From Oceanobacillus sp. CFH 90083 (GTDB taxonomy: Bacteria > Bacillota > Bacilli > Bacillales > Amphibacillaceae), in the NCBI RefSeq assembly GCF_009389585.1, contig NZ_VIYG01000013.1, positions 55,872 through 101,426 on the forward strand: a stretch of DNA of 45,555 bases, in the 5' to 3' direction. A program made the translations under genes and the position numbers. Numbering within the stretch: the first letter of the stretch is position 1; each line of letters opens with the position of its first letter. The notes below the pieces were generated by a model. The model was not told the DNA's origin. It saw nothing but the letters and a program-made list of their open reading frames with translations, and ran no database searches. This document shows positions 25,389 to 34,498 of this stretch, piece after piece.

Positions 25389-25582
25389 CTTTGTTAATAT
25401 ATAGAATCTGCCGGGAAATGTCAAGGGTATGAACTATAAAGGTATCGTATTTAAGCCGTTTTACTTTAAAATAATTTTTCGGATAAGAGTATTCCATAAC
25501 ATGTATTTATTTAGACATATCTGATGTTTTTAAATCAAAAGCTGACAGATTTTCTGTTATCACACAATAGGAGGAAGATATT

Positions 25583-25939
25583 ATGGTAAAAACGCATATT
25601 CTTGAAATTGGTGCGCTTGTACCGGAATTTGAAGAAGAAAACTTATTAGTACTTTTTAATGAAACAGTTCCGCCCGAGTTAAAGGATATTTCAGTCGTTC
25701 ATCGTTTTGATGAAACACCTGATAATGCTTTAAAACCAGGTGGAGCATTAGTCATTGGAGATAAAGAATACAAAATTGAAAAGGTAGGGGATGAAGCTAA
25801 TCCAAATTTAGAAAGCTTAGGTCACCTTTCCATTTATTTTAAAGACGACAAGAATGAAGAAATCTTACCAGGGGCAATTTTAGTAACACCAAGTGATTTT
25901 CCAGTTTTAACTGTGGGTGATGCTATTGTAATTAAATAA
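25583..25939 (+). CDS. PTS glucitol/sorbitol-type EIIA
   Basis: The 118-residue single-domain protein receives phosphate from HPr and passes it to the IIB domain. It resembles E. coli SrlB in length and layout: the conserved VHRFDE histidine region (near residue 40), KPGGALVIGDKEYKIEKVG, the LGHLSIYF strand and a C-terminal PGAILV. It starts behind AGGAGGAAG. A 194-bp gap separates it from the DRL-like gene, without an evident promoter or terminator. The order IIA, IIC, IIBC differs from E. coli, where SrlB is last. Confidence 0.92.
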   Translation: MVKTHILEIGALVPEFEEENLLVLFNETVPPELKDISVVHRFDETPDNALKPGGALVIGDKEYKIEKVGDEANPNLESLGHLSIYFKDDKNEEILPGAILVTPSDFPVLTVGDAIVIK

Positions 25940-26008
25940 AATTCGTCATTTTTTAGGGGCAGTTTCTTCTGGATGGTTGTTAATCTTTTATGAGAGGATG
26001 GAAGTTAT

Positions 26009-26551
26009 ATGGATTTTATGATAACGGTTGCTGATGGCTTTATTGGAATGTTTGAAGCTGGCGCTGAAGTATTTATGGGGTATATGACAGGAATTATACC
26101 CTTATTAGTAACATTAATCACAGCTGTTAATGCATTAACAAAAATGATTGGAGAAGAAAGGATAAACCGATTTCTTCAAAAAATCACAAAATATGCTTTG
26201 TTGCGTTACACCCTTGTACCATTTATAGCTGTTTTCTTCTTTACAAATCCGATGTGTTATACAGTTGGACGATTTATGCCGGAAAAATATAAACCTGCAT
26301 TCTATGATTCTGCGGTTTCATTCGTGCATCCGATTACTGGTCTGTTTCCGCATGCAAACTCTGCCGAATTATTTATCTGGTTAGGTGTTGCAACTGGGTA
26401 TACAGCAGCAGGCGGCAGCCAGTCACATTTAGGTCTTATGTTCTTATTAACTGGTCTGCTTGTCATTTTAATGAGAGGCTTAGTGACAGAAAGAATCAGT
26501 GCCTATATGTTTAAAAAACAAGGATATGAGAATATCCTGGATGAAAAGTGA
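26009..26551 (+). CDS. PTS glucitol/sorbitol-type EIIC (GutA/SrlA-like)
   Basis: The 180-residue membrane component of the permease has about four hydrophobic segments. The family motif TNPMCYTVGRFMPEKYKPAFYDSAVSF region lies at about 88-113, and HPITGLFPHANSAELF follows. It starts behind GAGAGGATG and is followed 17 bp later by the IIBC gene. Together the two genes make the split sugar channel typical of glucitol systems. Substrate specificity cannot be read; the unusual enzymes in the operon argue against plain sorbitol. Confidence 0.93.
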   Translation: MDFMITVADGFIGMFEAGAEVFMGYMTGIIPLLVTLITAVNALTKMIGEERINRFLQKITKYALLRYTLVPFIAVFFFTNPMCYTVGRFMPEKYKPAFYDSAVSFVHPITGLFPHANSAELFIWLGVATGYTAAGGSQSHLGLMFLLTGLLVILMRGLVTERISAYMFKKQGYENILDEK

Positions 26552-26568
26552 TATAGGGAGGGAATCTT

Positions 26569-27612
26569 ATGACGAATCATAAAACGGTTAGAATATCCAA
26601 GGGGAAATATGGCTGGGGCGGACCGCTTGAATTAACGCCGACGAAAGAAAAGAAATATGTCATCAGTGTTACTGGCGGAGGCATTCATCCGGTAGCAGAA
26701 AGGATTGCGAAGCTTTCTGGAGCAGAGGTTGTTGATGCATTTAAAAATCCGGTGGATAAGGATGAAACCTTAGTTGCGGTTATTGATTGCGGCGGAACGG
26801 CACGTTGTGGAACGTATCCGAGATTAAGAATACCTACCGTTAATATCAAAACAATGAGCCCGTCTGGTCCGCTTGCGAAATTTATGACAGAAGATATATT
26901 CGTTTCAGGTACAACTGTCAATGATATTGAATCTGTTGACGGAGAAACAGCTGCTGAAGTAACGAAAAGTGATGAAACAGCTGAACGGAAAGAAGCAGAG
27001 ACGGAACAGAGCGAAGAAACGGTTGTCACGGCATCTGAACAAACGGAAAACAGCAGTGCAAATAATGGCAATGGGAAAAAGAAAGGTATCATGGGTCTTA
27101 TAGATACGGTTGCTAAAGTTGCGGGAAATTTTATAAATATTCTGTACCAGGCAGGCCGTGATACCATTGATACGATTATTAAAAATATCATCCCATTTAT
27201 GGCGTTTGTTGCCGCGTTAATCGGAATCATTAACTACACTGGTATCGGAGAAATATTAGCAAATGTATTCGTACCGCTGGCAAATAATATTGGCGGGCTG
27301 CTTATTTTGGGTGTTATTACAGCGCTCCCATTTCTTTCTCCGCTGCTTGCACCAGGTGCTGTTATAGGTGCCATTATTGGTACATTAGTTGGGAATGAAA
27401 TTGCGAACGGTAACATTAATATGAGTATTGCACTGCCGGCATTATTTGCAATTAACGCACAAGTTGGAACAGACTTTATTCCGGTTGGTTTGACTTTAGG
27501 AGAGGCAAAGCCTGAAACAATCAGTGTCGGAGCACCGGCTATTCTTTTTTCCAGAGTAATCACAGGGCCATTAGCAGTTGTCATTGCCTATTTTATGTCG
27601 TTTTTATTGTAA
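26569..27612 (+). CDS. PTS glucitol/sorbitol-type EIIBC
   Basis: The 347-residue protein has an N-terminal IIB domain (1 to about 125) with the phosphorylated cysteine C74 in VIDCGGTARCG. An acidic/serine-rich linker of about 45 residues (SDETAERKEAETEQSEE and onward) follows. The membrane domain from about 170 has several helices, including IPFMAFVAALIGIINYTG. This is the SrlE/GutE architecture. It starts behind AGGGAGGAATC. The second cysteine, C80, is also conserved in the family. Confidence 0.93.
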   Translation: MTNHKTVRISKGKYGWGGPLELTPTKEKKYVISVTGGGIHPVAERIAKLSGAEVVDAFKNPVDKDETLVAVIDCGGTARCGTYPRLRIPTVNIKTMSPSGPLAKFMTEDIFVSGTTVNDIESVDGETAAEVTKSDETAERKEAETEQSEETVVTASEQTENSSANNGNGKKKGIMGLIDTVAKVAGNFINILYQAGRDTIDTIIKNIIPFMAFVAALIGIINYTGIGEILANVFVPLANNIGGLLILGVITALPFLSPLLAPGAVIGAIIGTLVGNEIANGNINMSIALPALFAINAQVGTDFIPVGLTLGEAKPETISVGAPAILFSRVITGPLAVVIAYFMSFLL

Positions 27613-27637
27613 AAAGCTTGAGTGAGGAGGAAGCGAG

Positions 27638-28696
27638 ATGTTACCAGATTCATTTCGTTTTGGGGTTCTTGAAAAAAAGGGAAATATGGAAGTGCGGGAA
27701 GAAAAGCTACCTCATTTAAAAGAAGATGAAGTACTGATTAAGCAGGAAGCATGTAATATCTGTACAACTGATTACCAACAATGGCAAGGGAAACGCGAGC
27801 ATCAAGGTTATCCGATGGCAGGTGGCCATGAATGTTCGGGATTAATTGTTGCTAAAGGAGCAAAAGTAAGTAATTCTTTAAAAGTTAGAGATCGAGTCTG
27901 TGTTATATATGATTATTGCGGAGATTGTGATAGTTGTAAAAAAGGTGACATTACTTCTTGCAGAAATATTCAGCAATTTGGGAAAAATTACTCCGATCAA
28001 TACTATGGTATTTTTGGATTTGCAAATTATTTTATAAGGAAATCTAAAAGTGTTGTAAAAGTCAGTGCCGATTTACCTGCTCCTGAAGCAAGCTTTGTGG
28101 AACCATTATCATCCGTATTAAAAGGAATACGTAAACTTCGTATACATTCAGGGTTTGATACAGTAGTTGTTATTGGTGGAGGTACAATGGGACTGCTGAA
28201 TGCAGCAGTTTCACAAGCAATGGGTGCAAGAGTGATTGTATCAGAACGAAATCCAAAAAAGGTAGAGAAAATGAAACAAATGGACTTAGAATTAATTGAT
28301 GCGAATATCACTGATCCGGTAGAGGAAGTAAAAAAGCGGACAAATGGTAATGGTGCAGATATTGTAATTGTCGCAGTCGGCACTTCTTCTGCAAATGATC
28401 AAGCTTTAAATATGATTAAAGATGATGGGGGAAAGATTCTTTTATTTGCAGCAGGCTATCCAGCCCCGGAATTAAATGTAGATTCTAACAGTATTCATTA
28501 TAAACAGTGTGAGCTTATCGGCACGTATGGATCAAGTCTGGATGATTTTAATAATGCAGCTAAAATGCTAAGTGAGCGCCGGATAGATGTCAGTCCTTTA
28601 ATCGAAGAAGAGGTTCCATTAACCAGAATTCAAGAAGCCTTTGAAAAAGCGGGTACTCGTGGAAATTATCGTGTATCTGTTTTGCTTCACTCCTAA
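27638..28696 (+). CDS. Zinc-dependent medium-chain alcohol dehydrogenase
   Basis: The 352-residue MDR enzyme probably oxidises the imported polyol phosphate to a keto sugar phosphate with NAD. The catalytic zinc region is C42 in NICTTDY and the GHECSG motif; the structural zinc cluster is CGDCDSCKKGDITSC. The Rossmann motif is VIGGGTMGLLNA. It starts 26 bp after the IIBC gene behind GTGAGGAGGAAG. It resembles threonine/sorbitol/galactitol-1-phosphate dehydrogenases. No aldolase, kinase or transaldolase is in the operon. Confidence 0.88.
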   Translation: MLPDSFRFGVLEKKGNMEVREEKLPHLKEDEVLIKQEACNICTTDYQQWQGKREHQGYPMAGGHECSGLIVAKGAKVSNSLKVRDRVCVIYDYCGDCDSCKKGDITSCRNIQQFGKNYSDQYYGIFGFANYFIRKSKSVVKVSADLPAPEASFVEPLSSVLKGIRKLRIHSGFDTVVVIGGGTMGLLNAAVSQAMGARVIVSERNPKKVEKMKQMDLELIDANITDPVEEVKKRTNGNGADIVIVAVGTSSANDQALNMIKDDGGKILLFAAGYPAPELNVDSNSIHYKQCELIGTYGSSLDDFNNAAKMLSERRIDVSPLIEEEVPLTRIQEAFEKAGTRGNYRVSVLLHS

Positions 28697-28729
28697 GTAT
28701 GCGGAAAATTACAATTGGAAGGTGAAAAA

Positions 28730-29731
28730 ATGAAGTGTTTAGCAATTGCTGATTTATTTATTGATAAGCAAATGATGGTAGAAGGCCTTGCCAGTCTAAA
28801 AGAATTTGGGATAAATGTGACTGTGAGAGAATGGAAGCATAAGGATTTAGAAGAATTGCAAAATGATAATATTAAATTAGAGTATCAAGGTAGTGAAGCA
28901 ATTGTACTTCCAGCAGAATTAACAGAAGGACTGGAAGAATTTGATATTATCATTACCCAATTTGCACCAATTGGTAAAACAGTTATTGACCAAAGTGAAA
29001 ATTTGAAATTATTAGGAGTCCTTCGAGCAGGTATCGAAAATGTAAATCAAGCATACGCAGAAGCGAAAGGGATTACAGTTCTTAATACGCCTGGCCGAAG
29101 CATTACAAGTGTATCTGAGTTTACAGTTGGAATGATTCTGTCCGAAATTCGCAATATTGCTCGAGCTAACCATAAATTGAAAAATGGTAAATGGGAAAAA
29201 TATTTTCCAAATGGTGTTCTGGCGCCGGAATTAAAGGAATCAACCATAGGTCTAATCGGTTACGGAGCCATAGGTCAACGTGTCGCAGAATTACTACGTC
29301 CTTTTGGCGGTAAAATTTTATTCTACGATGAGTATTATCAAGGCAGTACACTCGATAAGCAAGTTGATACACTGGATGAATTAGTGAAAGAAGCTGATAT
29401 ACTGTCGATGCACTACCGTTTGACGGAGCAAACAAGGAATATGATTAATAAAGAGCATTTTAATTTGATGAAGAGAAATGCGGTTTTGATTAATACTGCC
29501 CGCTCTGGATTAATTAATGAACAGGATTTGGCTGAAGCATTACATGATAGAAAAATTGCCGGTGCGGCAGTGGATGTGTTTAATGTAGAACCATTACCAA
29601 AAGACCATCCGTACAATAATTTAGATAATATTACGATTACACCGCATATTGCAGGCTCGACAGTCGGTAACTTTGCCAATTCACCAGTTATATTAAGCGA
29701 ACGTATTATCGAGACGTTAAAGTTAAAGTGA
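28730..29731 (+). CDS. D-2-hydroxyacid dehydrogenase family protein
   Basis: This 333-residue protein starts at ATG 28730, behind GGAAGGTG; an upstream in-frame TTG at 28715 overlaps that site. The NAD domain shows GLIGYGAIGQRVAELL. The catalytic triad region is visible: Arg in NTARSGLINEQ, Glu in VFNVEPLPKDHP and His in TPHIAGST. Such enzymes reduce 2-keto acids or oxidise 2-hydroxyacids (phosphoglycerate or erythronate-4-phosphate dehydrogenase relatives). Its presence suggests that the pathway produces or uses a sugar acid, unlike a normal sorbitol operon. Confidence 0.88.
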   Translation: MKCLAIADLFIDKQMMVEGLASLKEFGINVTVREWKHKDLEELQNDNIKLEYQGSEAIVLPAELTEGLEEFDIIITQFAPIGKTVIDQSENLKLLGVLRAGIENVNQAYAEAKGITVLNTPGRSITSVSEFTVGMILSEIRNIARANHKLKNGKWEKYFPNGVLAPELKESTIGLIGYGAIGQRVAELLRPFGGKILFYDEYYQGSTLDKQVDTLDELVKEADILSMHYRLTEQTRNMINKEHFNLMKRNAVLINTARSGLINEQDLAEALHDRKIAGAAVDVFNVEPLPKDHPYNNLDNITITPHIAGSTVGNFANSPVILSERIIETLKLK

Positions 29732-29783
29732 AAGAATCATTACTCCATATAATGGATGGCTTACCTTTCACTCGCGGTTTTTT
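29728..29783 (+). terminator. Possible hairpin terminator within the operon
   Basis: GTGAAAG (29728-29734) pairs with CTTTCAC (29765-29771), with an inner TCCAT/ATGGA stem; a T-run follows after a 6-nt gap. It is weaker than the others in the window, and GutM follows 100 bp later. Confidence 0.35.
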
Positions 29784-29836
29784 ATTTGCACCATTTTTTA
29801 TTAAAAATATATAAATCAAAATAGGAGGGGAAAGAA

Positions 29837-30220
29837 ATGAATCCCTTACCATTTCTTATACTATTAATTGTTGTTCTTATGATTCAAGCATTTACAGGAA
29901 TGATACATGTGAAATATTATCAGAACAAAATAAAAAAGCTTACCCAAAAATATAGTGAAGGTTATCTTGGGGTCGGGATGACAAAAAAGATGTTTCGGGT
30001 TGGGAAGGTAGCTATTGTTGTTACTAATAAGGAAGGAATTATTCAAGAATGTAATATTTTATCGGGGCTTACCGTTCTTTCAAGGTTTGCTAAATATAAA
30101 GAATATGTCGGAGAGAATATAAAACAGATTAATTGGAAAAAGAAGAAGCATAAATTAGTTGTTCAAGATGCAATTAAACGAGTTGAAGAACAAATGAAAC
30201 GAAAAATAAGTGTAAGCTAA
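29837..30220 (+). CDS. GutM/SrlM-family glucitol operon protein
   Basis: The 127-residue protein has one N-terminal membrane helix (LPFLILLIVVLMIQAFTGMI) followed by a basic cytoplasmic domain. GVGMTKKMFRVGKVAIVVTN is the characteristic GutM block. GutM/SrlM is described as an activator of glucitol operons, though the membrane helix suggests it may act through the PTS components. It starts behind AGGAGGGGAAAG, after the enzyme genes and before the SorC regulator. Confidence 0.85.
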   Translation: MNPLPFLILLIVVLMIQAFTGMIHVKYYQNKIKKLTQKYSEGYLGVGMTKKMFRVGKVAIVVTNKEGIIQECNILSGLTVLSRFAKYKEYVGENIKQINWKKKKHKLVVQDAIKRVEEQMKRKISVS

Positions 30221-30366
30221 GCCTGTGCGAGTTAGAAGTTATTGGTATATCATTTATCAGAGAGCGATTTATCAAGGCAGTATTTTTTGACTCATTATTT
30301 TTCTTCATTGAATAAAATGATATAATAATATGTAAACAACTTTTAACAAGAACAGGGTGTCATAAA

Positions 30367-31308
30367 ATGTCCTATTTAGACGATCGTAGATTATTGATTA
30401 AGATTGCGCATATGTACTATGAGGCAGGAGAAACACAATCAACTATTGCGCAAAAAATTGGAGTTAGCCGGTCATTAATATCGAAGTATTTATCCAAGTC
30501 CAAGGAATTAGGTATCGTTGAAATTATTATTCATGATGAAGATTACCATACGGTATCCAGTCTGGAAACAAAGCTGGAAACAAAGTATGGACTGCGTGAG
30601 GCAGTTTGTTTGCCTGATACAGATCAAGGCAATATGAAAGCACAGCTGGGAGCAGCAGCAAGTAAATATTTGCTAAGAATGATCAGGGATAATCAAGTTG
30701 TGGGAGTATCCGCAGGTACGACCTTGTATGAAGTTGCAACAGCGATGGCATCCAGTCAGTATTTTTCAAATGTATGCTTTGTTCCCATTGTTGGAGGAAT
30801 GGGTAATGAACGGTTAGATATACATGCCAATCATATTGTTGCAAAGCTTGCAGAGGCATTAAAAGCAACCTATCATCTTTTACATGCTCCCGTTGTTGTT
30901 GATTCTAAAGAAACAAAAGAAATTATGTTAAAACAGTTGTCTATAAAGAACACTCTGGAAATGGGAAACAAGGCAGATATTGCCCTTGTAGGCATCGGCG
31001 GATCTCCAGAGCATTCAACGATGGTTAAATCTTATAAAGATTATGGTATTATAGATGATTTAAATGTGGAAGAAATCGCTGGAGATATTTGTTATAACTT
31101 TATCAATGATGAAGGAGAATTGGTAGAAAATGAATGGAATGAAAAGACAATCTCTACCAATATTAATAAGCTGAAAAAAATTCCATTAGTAATAGGCGTA
31201 GCGTCAGGAAAAGAAAAAGTAAGAGCTATCAAAGCTGCTCTGCGTGGAGAACTGGTTCATGTTTTAATAACGGATGAAATGACAGCAAAACAATTACTGG
31301 ATGATTAA
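30367..31308 (+). CDS. SorC/DeoR-type sugar-binding transcriptional regulator
   Basis: This 313-residue protein has an N-terminal helix-turn-helix (about 8-55; ETQSTIAQKIGVSRSLISKY). A C-terminal SorC effector domain follows, related to sugar-phosphate isomerases (VGVSAGTTLYEVATAM, IALVGIGGSPEHS, VIGVASGKEKVRAIKAAL). SorC proteins are usually tetramers responding to phosphorylated sugars. It ends the glucitol-type operon and probably controls it through the palindromes at 24016 and 24055. It is paralogous to the regulator at 39538-40488. The ribosome binding site (ACAGGGTG) is weak, fitting a low-abundance regulator. Confidence 0.9.
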   Translation: MSYLDDRRLLIKIAHMYYEAGETQSTIAQKIGVSRSLISKYLSKSKELGIVEIIIHDEDYHTVSSLETKLETKYGLREAVCLPDTDQGNMKAQLGAAASKYLLRMIRDNQVVGVSAGTTLYEVATAMASSQYFSNVCFVPIVGGMGNERLDIHANHIVAKLAEALKATYHLLHAPVVVDSKETKEIMLKQLSIKNTLEMGNKADIALVGIGGSPEHSTMVKSYKDYGIIDDLNVEEIAGDICYNFINDEGELVENEWNEKTISTNINKLKKIPLVIGVASGKEKVRAIKAALRGELVHVLITDEMTAKQLLDD

Positions 31309-31896
31309 TTTGTCGCTTAGCTGGAATCATTATGCTGGTTTAGATGATAAGCTGCTCATAGAGAAGCATGGTACTGCTAACCAGATTATTCAGAATCGGA
31401 ATTCTATCAATTGATATTCTTGATTTATTCCATCAATCAAGAATAATAGAATTTATCTAATGTTTATCAATGATTTTTACATAATAATGCATTGTATGTT
31501 TCATAACTTAAAACATAGGGTTTTAAGTTATGAAATTCAATGTGATTTAAGAAATATTTCTTTAAAAGCCCCTGTTCGGGCTTTTTTTATGCTCAATATT
31601 GGTTGAATATATAGTATATGAACGGCAACAAACAGGAAAAGATTTTAATACTTCTTACATTAGTTCTTTTGTATAACGATTGTTTTTATGCAGATATAAA
31701 AGATATATTTAATGAATTATATATTCAAATAAGATAAGTGCTAATATTTGGTATGTAAATGTTTGTGGCTTCTATTGTATAATAAAGATACATCATCACA
31801 ATCATGTACAATGATGTTACAAAAACTTTGTTTATAAATGTGTTAATAAAGAACAAATGATATGATACAGTATTAATAAGCAAAGGGGATTATTTT
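31309..31896. other. 588-bp gap with three hairpins
   Basis: No gene is seen. Three inverted repeats lie in a row. TATTCTTGATT (31415-31425) pairs with AATCAAGAATA (31435-31445). TTCATAACTTAAAA (31500-31513) pairs perfectly with TTTTAAGTTATGAA (31521-31534) around a CATAGGG loop. The third is the terminator at 31564-31588. Further down, TATAAT (31778-31783) is a likely -10 without a good -35, suggesting an activator-dependent promoter for the PRD regulator operon. TGTACAATGATGTTACA (31805-31821) contains the reverse complement of the TGTAACATCAT seen at 23971. Confidence 0.5.
31564..31588 (+). terminator. Rho-independent terminator
   Basis: AAAAGCCC pairs with GGGCTTTT around CTGTTC, followed by more T. 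It lies 255 bp after the SorC gene, so the transcript has a long structured 3' part, or a separate short RNA ends here. Confidence 0.8.
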
Positions 31897-33963
31897 ATGC
31901 AGCTAGATATAAGAAGCCGTCTTATTATGCAATCACTATTGAGAAATCCTTTTATTACAAGCAAAGAACTAGTGGAGCATCAACAAATAAGCAAGAGACA
32001 ATTAACCTATTCATTATCTAAAATTAATGAATATTTAAAAATGAAAGGGTTTCCAAGAATAGTAAGAAGTAAAACAGGTCTTTTTATCATTCCTGATGAA
32101 CTGTTTATCCAACAGCAGCATCAATCCAAAGCGGCAGAGAATCACCAGGATTTTTTCACGGAAGAACAAAGAATCTTAGTTATCATATTGATGACTTTAA
32201 CTTCAGCTGAAGAACTATCCTTAATTCATTTTGCTTCATCGCTAAAGGTAAGTAAAAACACGATTTTGAATGATTTAAAGAAAGTAAAAGAATATGTACA
32301 ACCTTTTGAAGTTGACTATATGTATAACCGGACAGACGGTTACTTAATAGCAGGTGATGAGTATGCTGTTCGCAAGCTGTTGATCTCCATCGTACGAGAA
32401 TGCATGGAGATGAGTAACGGAGATCAATTTATAGAGCAATATGGACAAGTTAAGGAGGCGGATATTCAGGATATTGCAAATAGACTGGTGGAAATTGAAG
32501 ACAGACTCCAGTTAAAGTTTACTGATGATAGAATGACAATCATGCCTTATATGATCGCCTCTATTTTAAGAAGGGTCAGGTTAGGGCATTCTATTGAGCA
32601 TTTTCAACTGCGTTATGAAGAAATTGCGAATACGAAAGAGTACCTTGCTACAGAGGAGCTATTTTCAGATTATAAATATGTTTCAACAAATGAACGCTTG
32701 TATATAGCATTGCATTTGCTTTCAACTACATTGCATTCTTCAGAGTATGCAGATGAAAGTGTACTGCCGCAGATTAGAGAAGCGATTGAGTTATTTTTAA
32801 TTGAGTTTGAGAGACAGGCATGTGTGATTCTGAAGGATAAGAAGCAGTTAATCAGTCAATTACTGTTACATGCAATGCCTGCTTATTATCGGATTAAATA
32901 TCGTTTGAGTGAATTAAATCAAGTTGATGCATCGTTTACAAAGGATTTTAAGGAATTACATTATTTAGTGAAAAAGACACTTACTCCTTTTGCAAAGTTA
33001 TTTGATCAGTCAATGCCTGAAAACGAAATTATTTATTTTAGTATTTTAATAGGCGGATGGTTATCTAAACAAGGTGATAACGTTGCTGAGAAAATCAAAG
33101 CGATTGTTGTCTGCCCGCATGGCACATCCATTTCCAAAATGCTGATGAATACTTTGAAACGAATATTTCCAGATTTCATCTTTCTGGGGGCTATGTCGTT
33201 GAGAGAGTTTCATGAATATAGGCATGATTACCATATCGTTTTTACCAATGTCCGTTTGCAAACAGCTAAACGTCAATATTTCATTAATAAGTTTCCAACA
33301 ACTTCAGAATGGAAAAAGTTACAAAAACTTGTAGTTAATGATTTATACGGATACACACCGCAATCACCAGATCTGGACATTATCATGCAAATTGTTGCGG
33401 AAAGTTCAACTATCCAGGATAAAGCTAAGCTAAAAAGAGAATTAGCTGCTTACTTGCATGGTCCCAGCGAAATTTCTAAATTTCATTTAAATGTTACTAA
33501 GCGGAATTTAGTACAAATGATGGAAACAGGCCATGTTCAATTTGTAGATTGTGTTAAAGGTTGGAGGGAAGCAATTTATATTGCAGCACAACCGCTGATT
33601 AGGAATGAAATTATTAAACCGGAATATAGAGATGCCGTTATAAAGGATTATAATTATGAAAGCGATTACTTGTTTTTGGGAGATAAAACTATCATACCAC
33701 ATACAGATCCAGCGTATGGAGCTTTAAAAGTAGGGATGAGCTTTCTAATTGTAAAACAGGGAGTTAAATTTTCAAAAAATAAGAATGCAAATTTCATTGT
33801 ACTGTTATCTGCTATTGATCGTGAACAGCATTTGCGGGCGTTATTGCAGTTAACGGATATAGCTCAAAATAATCAACAAATCAATCAAATTATAGCAACT
33901 GCTTCCCACCAGCAGATACAAGAGCTGATAGAGCAGTTTATCGAAAATGAAGAAGATGAATAA
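31897..33963 (+). CDS. PRD-domain transcriptional activator with EIIB and EIIA domains (MtlR/BglG class)
   Basis: This 688-residue regulator has two N-terminal helix-turn-helix segments (about 1-65 and 85-150) and two PTS regulation domains (about 175-285 and 290-390). A GatB-like IIB domain carries C406 in VVCPHGTS. A C-terminal fructose-type IIA domain (about 535-685) has H602 in IIPHTDP. Such proteins sense PTS phosphorylation: HPr phosphorylation on the PRDs activates and EII-dependent phosphorylation inhibits. It starts behind AAAGGGGAT. It leads the galactitol-type PTS operon (next gene 35 bp away) and probably activates it from the weak promoter upstream. Confidence 0.93.
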   Translation: MQLDIRSRLIMQSLLRNPFITSKELVEHQQISKRQLTYSLSKINEYLKMKGFPRIVRSKTGLFIIPDELFIQQQHQSKAAENHQDFFTEEQRILVIILMTLTSAEELSLIHFASSLKVSKNTILNDLKKVKEYVQPFEVDYMYNRTDGYLIAGDEYAVRKLLISIVRECMEMSNGDQFIEQYGQVKEADIQDIANRLVEIEDRLQLKFTDDRMTIMPYMIASILRRVRLGHSIEHFQLRYEEIANTKEYLATEELFSDYKYVSTNERLYIALHLLSTTLHSSEYADESVLPQIREAIELFLIEFERQACVILKDKKQLISQLLLHAMPAYYRIKYRLSELNQVDASFTKDFKELHYLVKKTLTPFAKLFDQSMPENEIIYFSILIGGWLSKQGDNVAEKIKAIVVCPHGTSISKMLMNTLKRIFPDFIFLGAMSLREFHEYRHDYHIVFTNVRLQTAKRQYFINKFPTTSEWKKLQKLVVNDLYGYTPQSPDLDIIMQIVAESSTIQDKAKLKRELAAYLHGPSEISKFHLNVTKRNLVQMMETGHVQFVDCVKGWREAIYIAAQPLIRNEIIKPEYRDAVIKDYNYESDYLFLGDKTIIPHTDPAYGALKVGMSFLIVKQGVKFSKNKNANFIVLLSAIDREQHLRALLQLTDIAQNNQQINQIIATASHQQIQELIEQFIENEEDE

Positions 33964-33998
33964 AGTGACGTTTATATCGTGATGGAGGAATGAAGGTT

Positions 33999-34472
33999 AT
34001 GAATTTTGACAGTTTTTTTAGTGAAGAGCTTATCTTTTTTATTAATGCATCGTCTCAAGAAGATATATTTAAGCAAATGTTTCAACGTATGCACGAACTC
34101 GGGTATGTAAAAGAATCTTATTTAGAAGCATTAAGCGAACGAGAAAAAGTATATCCTACAGGTATCCAGACAGAGCGGATTGGGATAGCTATACCTCATA
34201 CTGATTCTGTTCATGTAAATAAAGAATCCATTGGCGTGGCAGTGTTAGAAAAGCCTGTTTCTTTTACGCATATGGGGACAGAGAATCAAACAGTAGAAGC
34301 ATCGATAATATTTATGCTGGCTATTCAAAAGCCGGAACAGCAATTAGGAGTGTTGCAAGTAATCACAGGCTTAATCCAGAATAACGATTTGCTGCAAAGT
34401 CTTCTTCTGGCTAATGATAAGGAAAAAATAATATCTATTATCCAGGAATATAGTAAAAAATTAAATGTGTAG
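33999..34472 (+). CDS. PTS EIIA, fructose/galactitol type
   Basis: The 157-residue protein carries the phosphorylated histidine H67 in GIAIPHTDSVH and the usual mixed alpha/beta fold. ATG 33999 is preferred because GGAGG ends one base before the in-frame ATG at 33990 but stands about 10 bp from 33999. It passes phosphate from HPr to the IIB protein at 35892. It lies 35 bp after the regulator gene and 26 bp before the IIC gene. Confidence 0.92.
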   Translation: MNFDSFFSEELIFFINASSQEDIFKQMFQRMHELGYVKESYLEALSEREKVYPTGIQTERIGIAIPHTDSVHVNKESIGVAVLEKPVSFTHMGTENQTVEASIIFMLAIQKPEQQLGVLQVITGLIQNNDLLQSLLLANDKEKIISIIQEYSKKLNV

Positions 34473-34498
34473 ACAAAAAATAGAAAAGGGTGATAGCA

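Noticed and set aside
26685..27230. 181-residue open frame on the minus strand
   Set aside because: It is the shadow of the PTS IIBC gene; the plus-strand frame has clear IIB motifs and a ribosome binding site.
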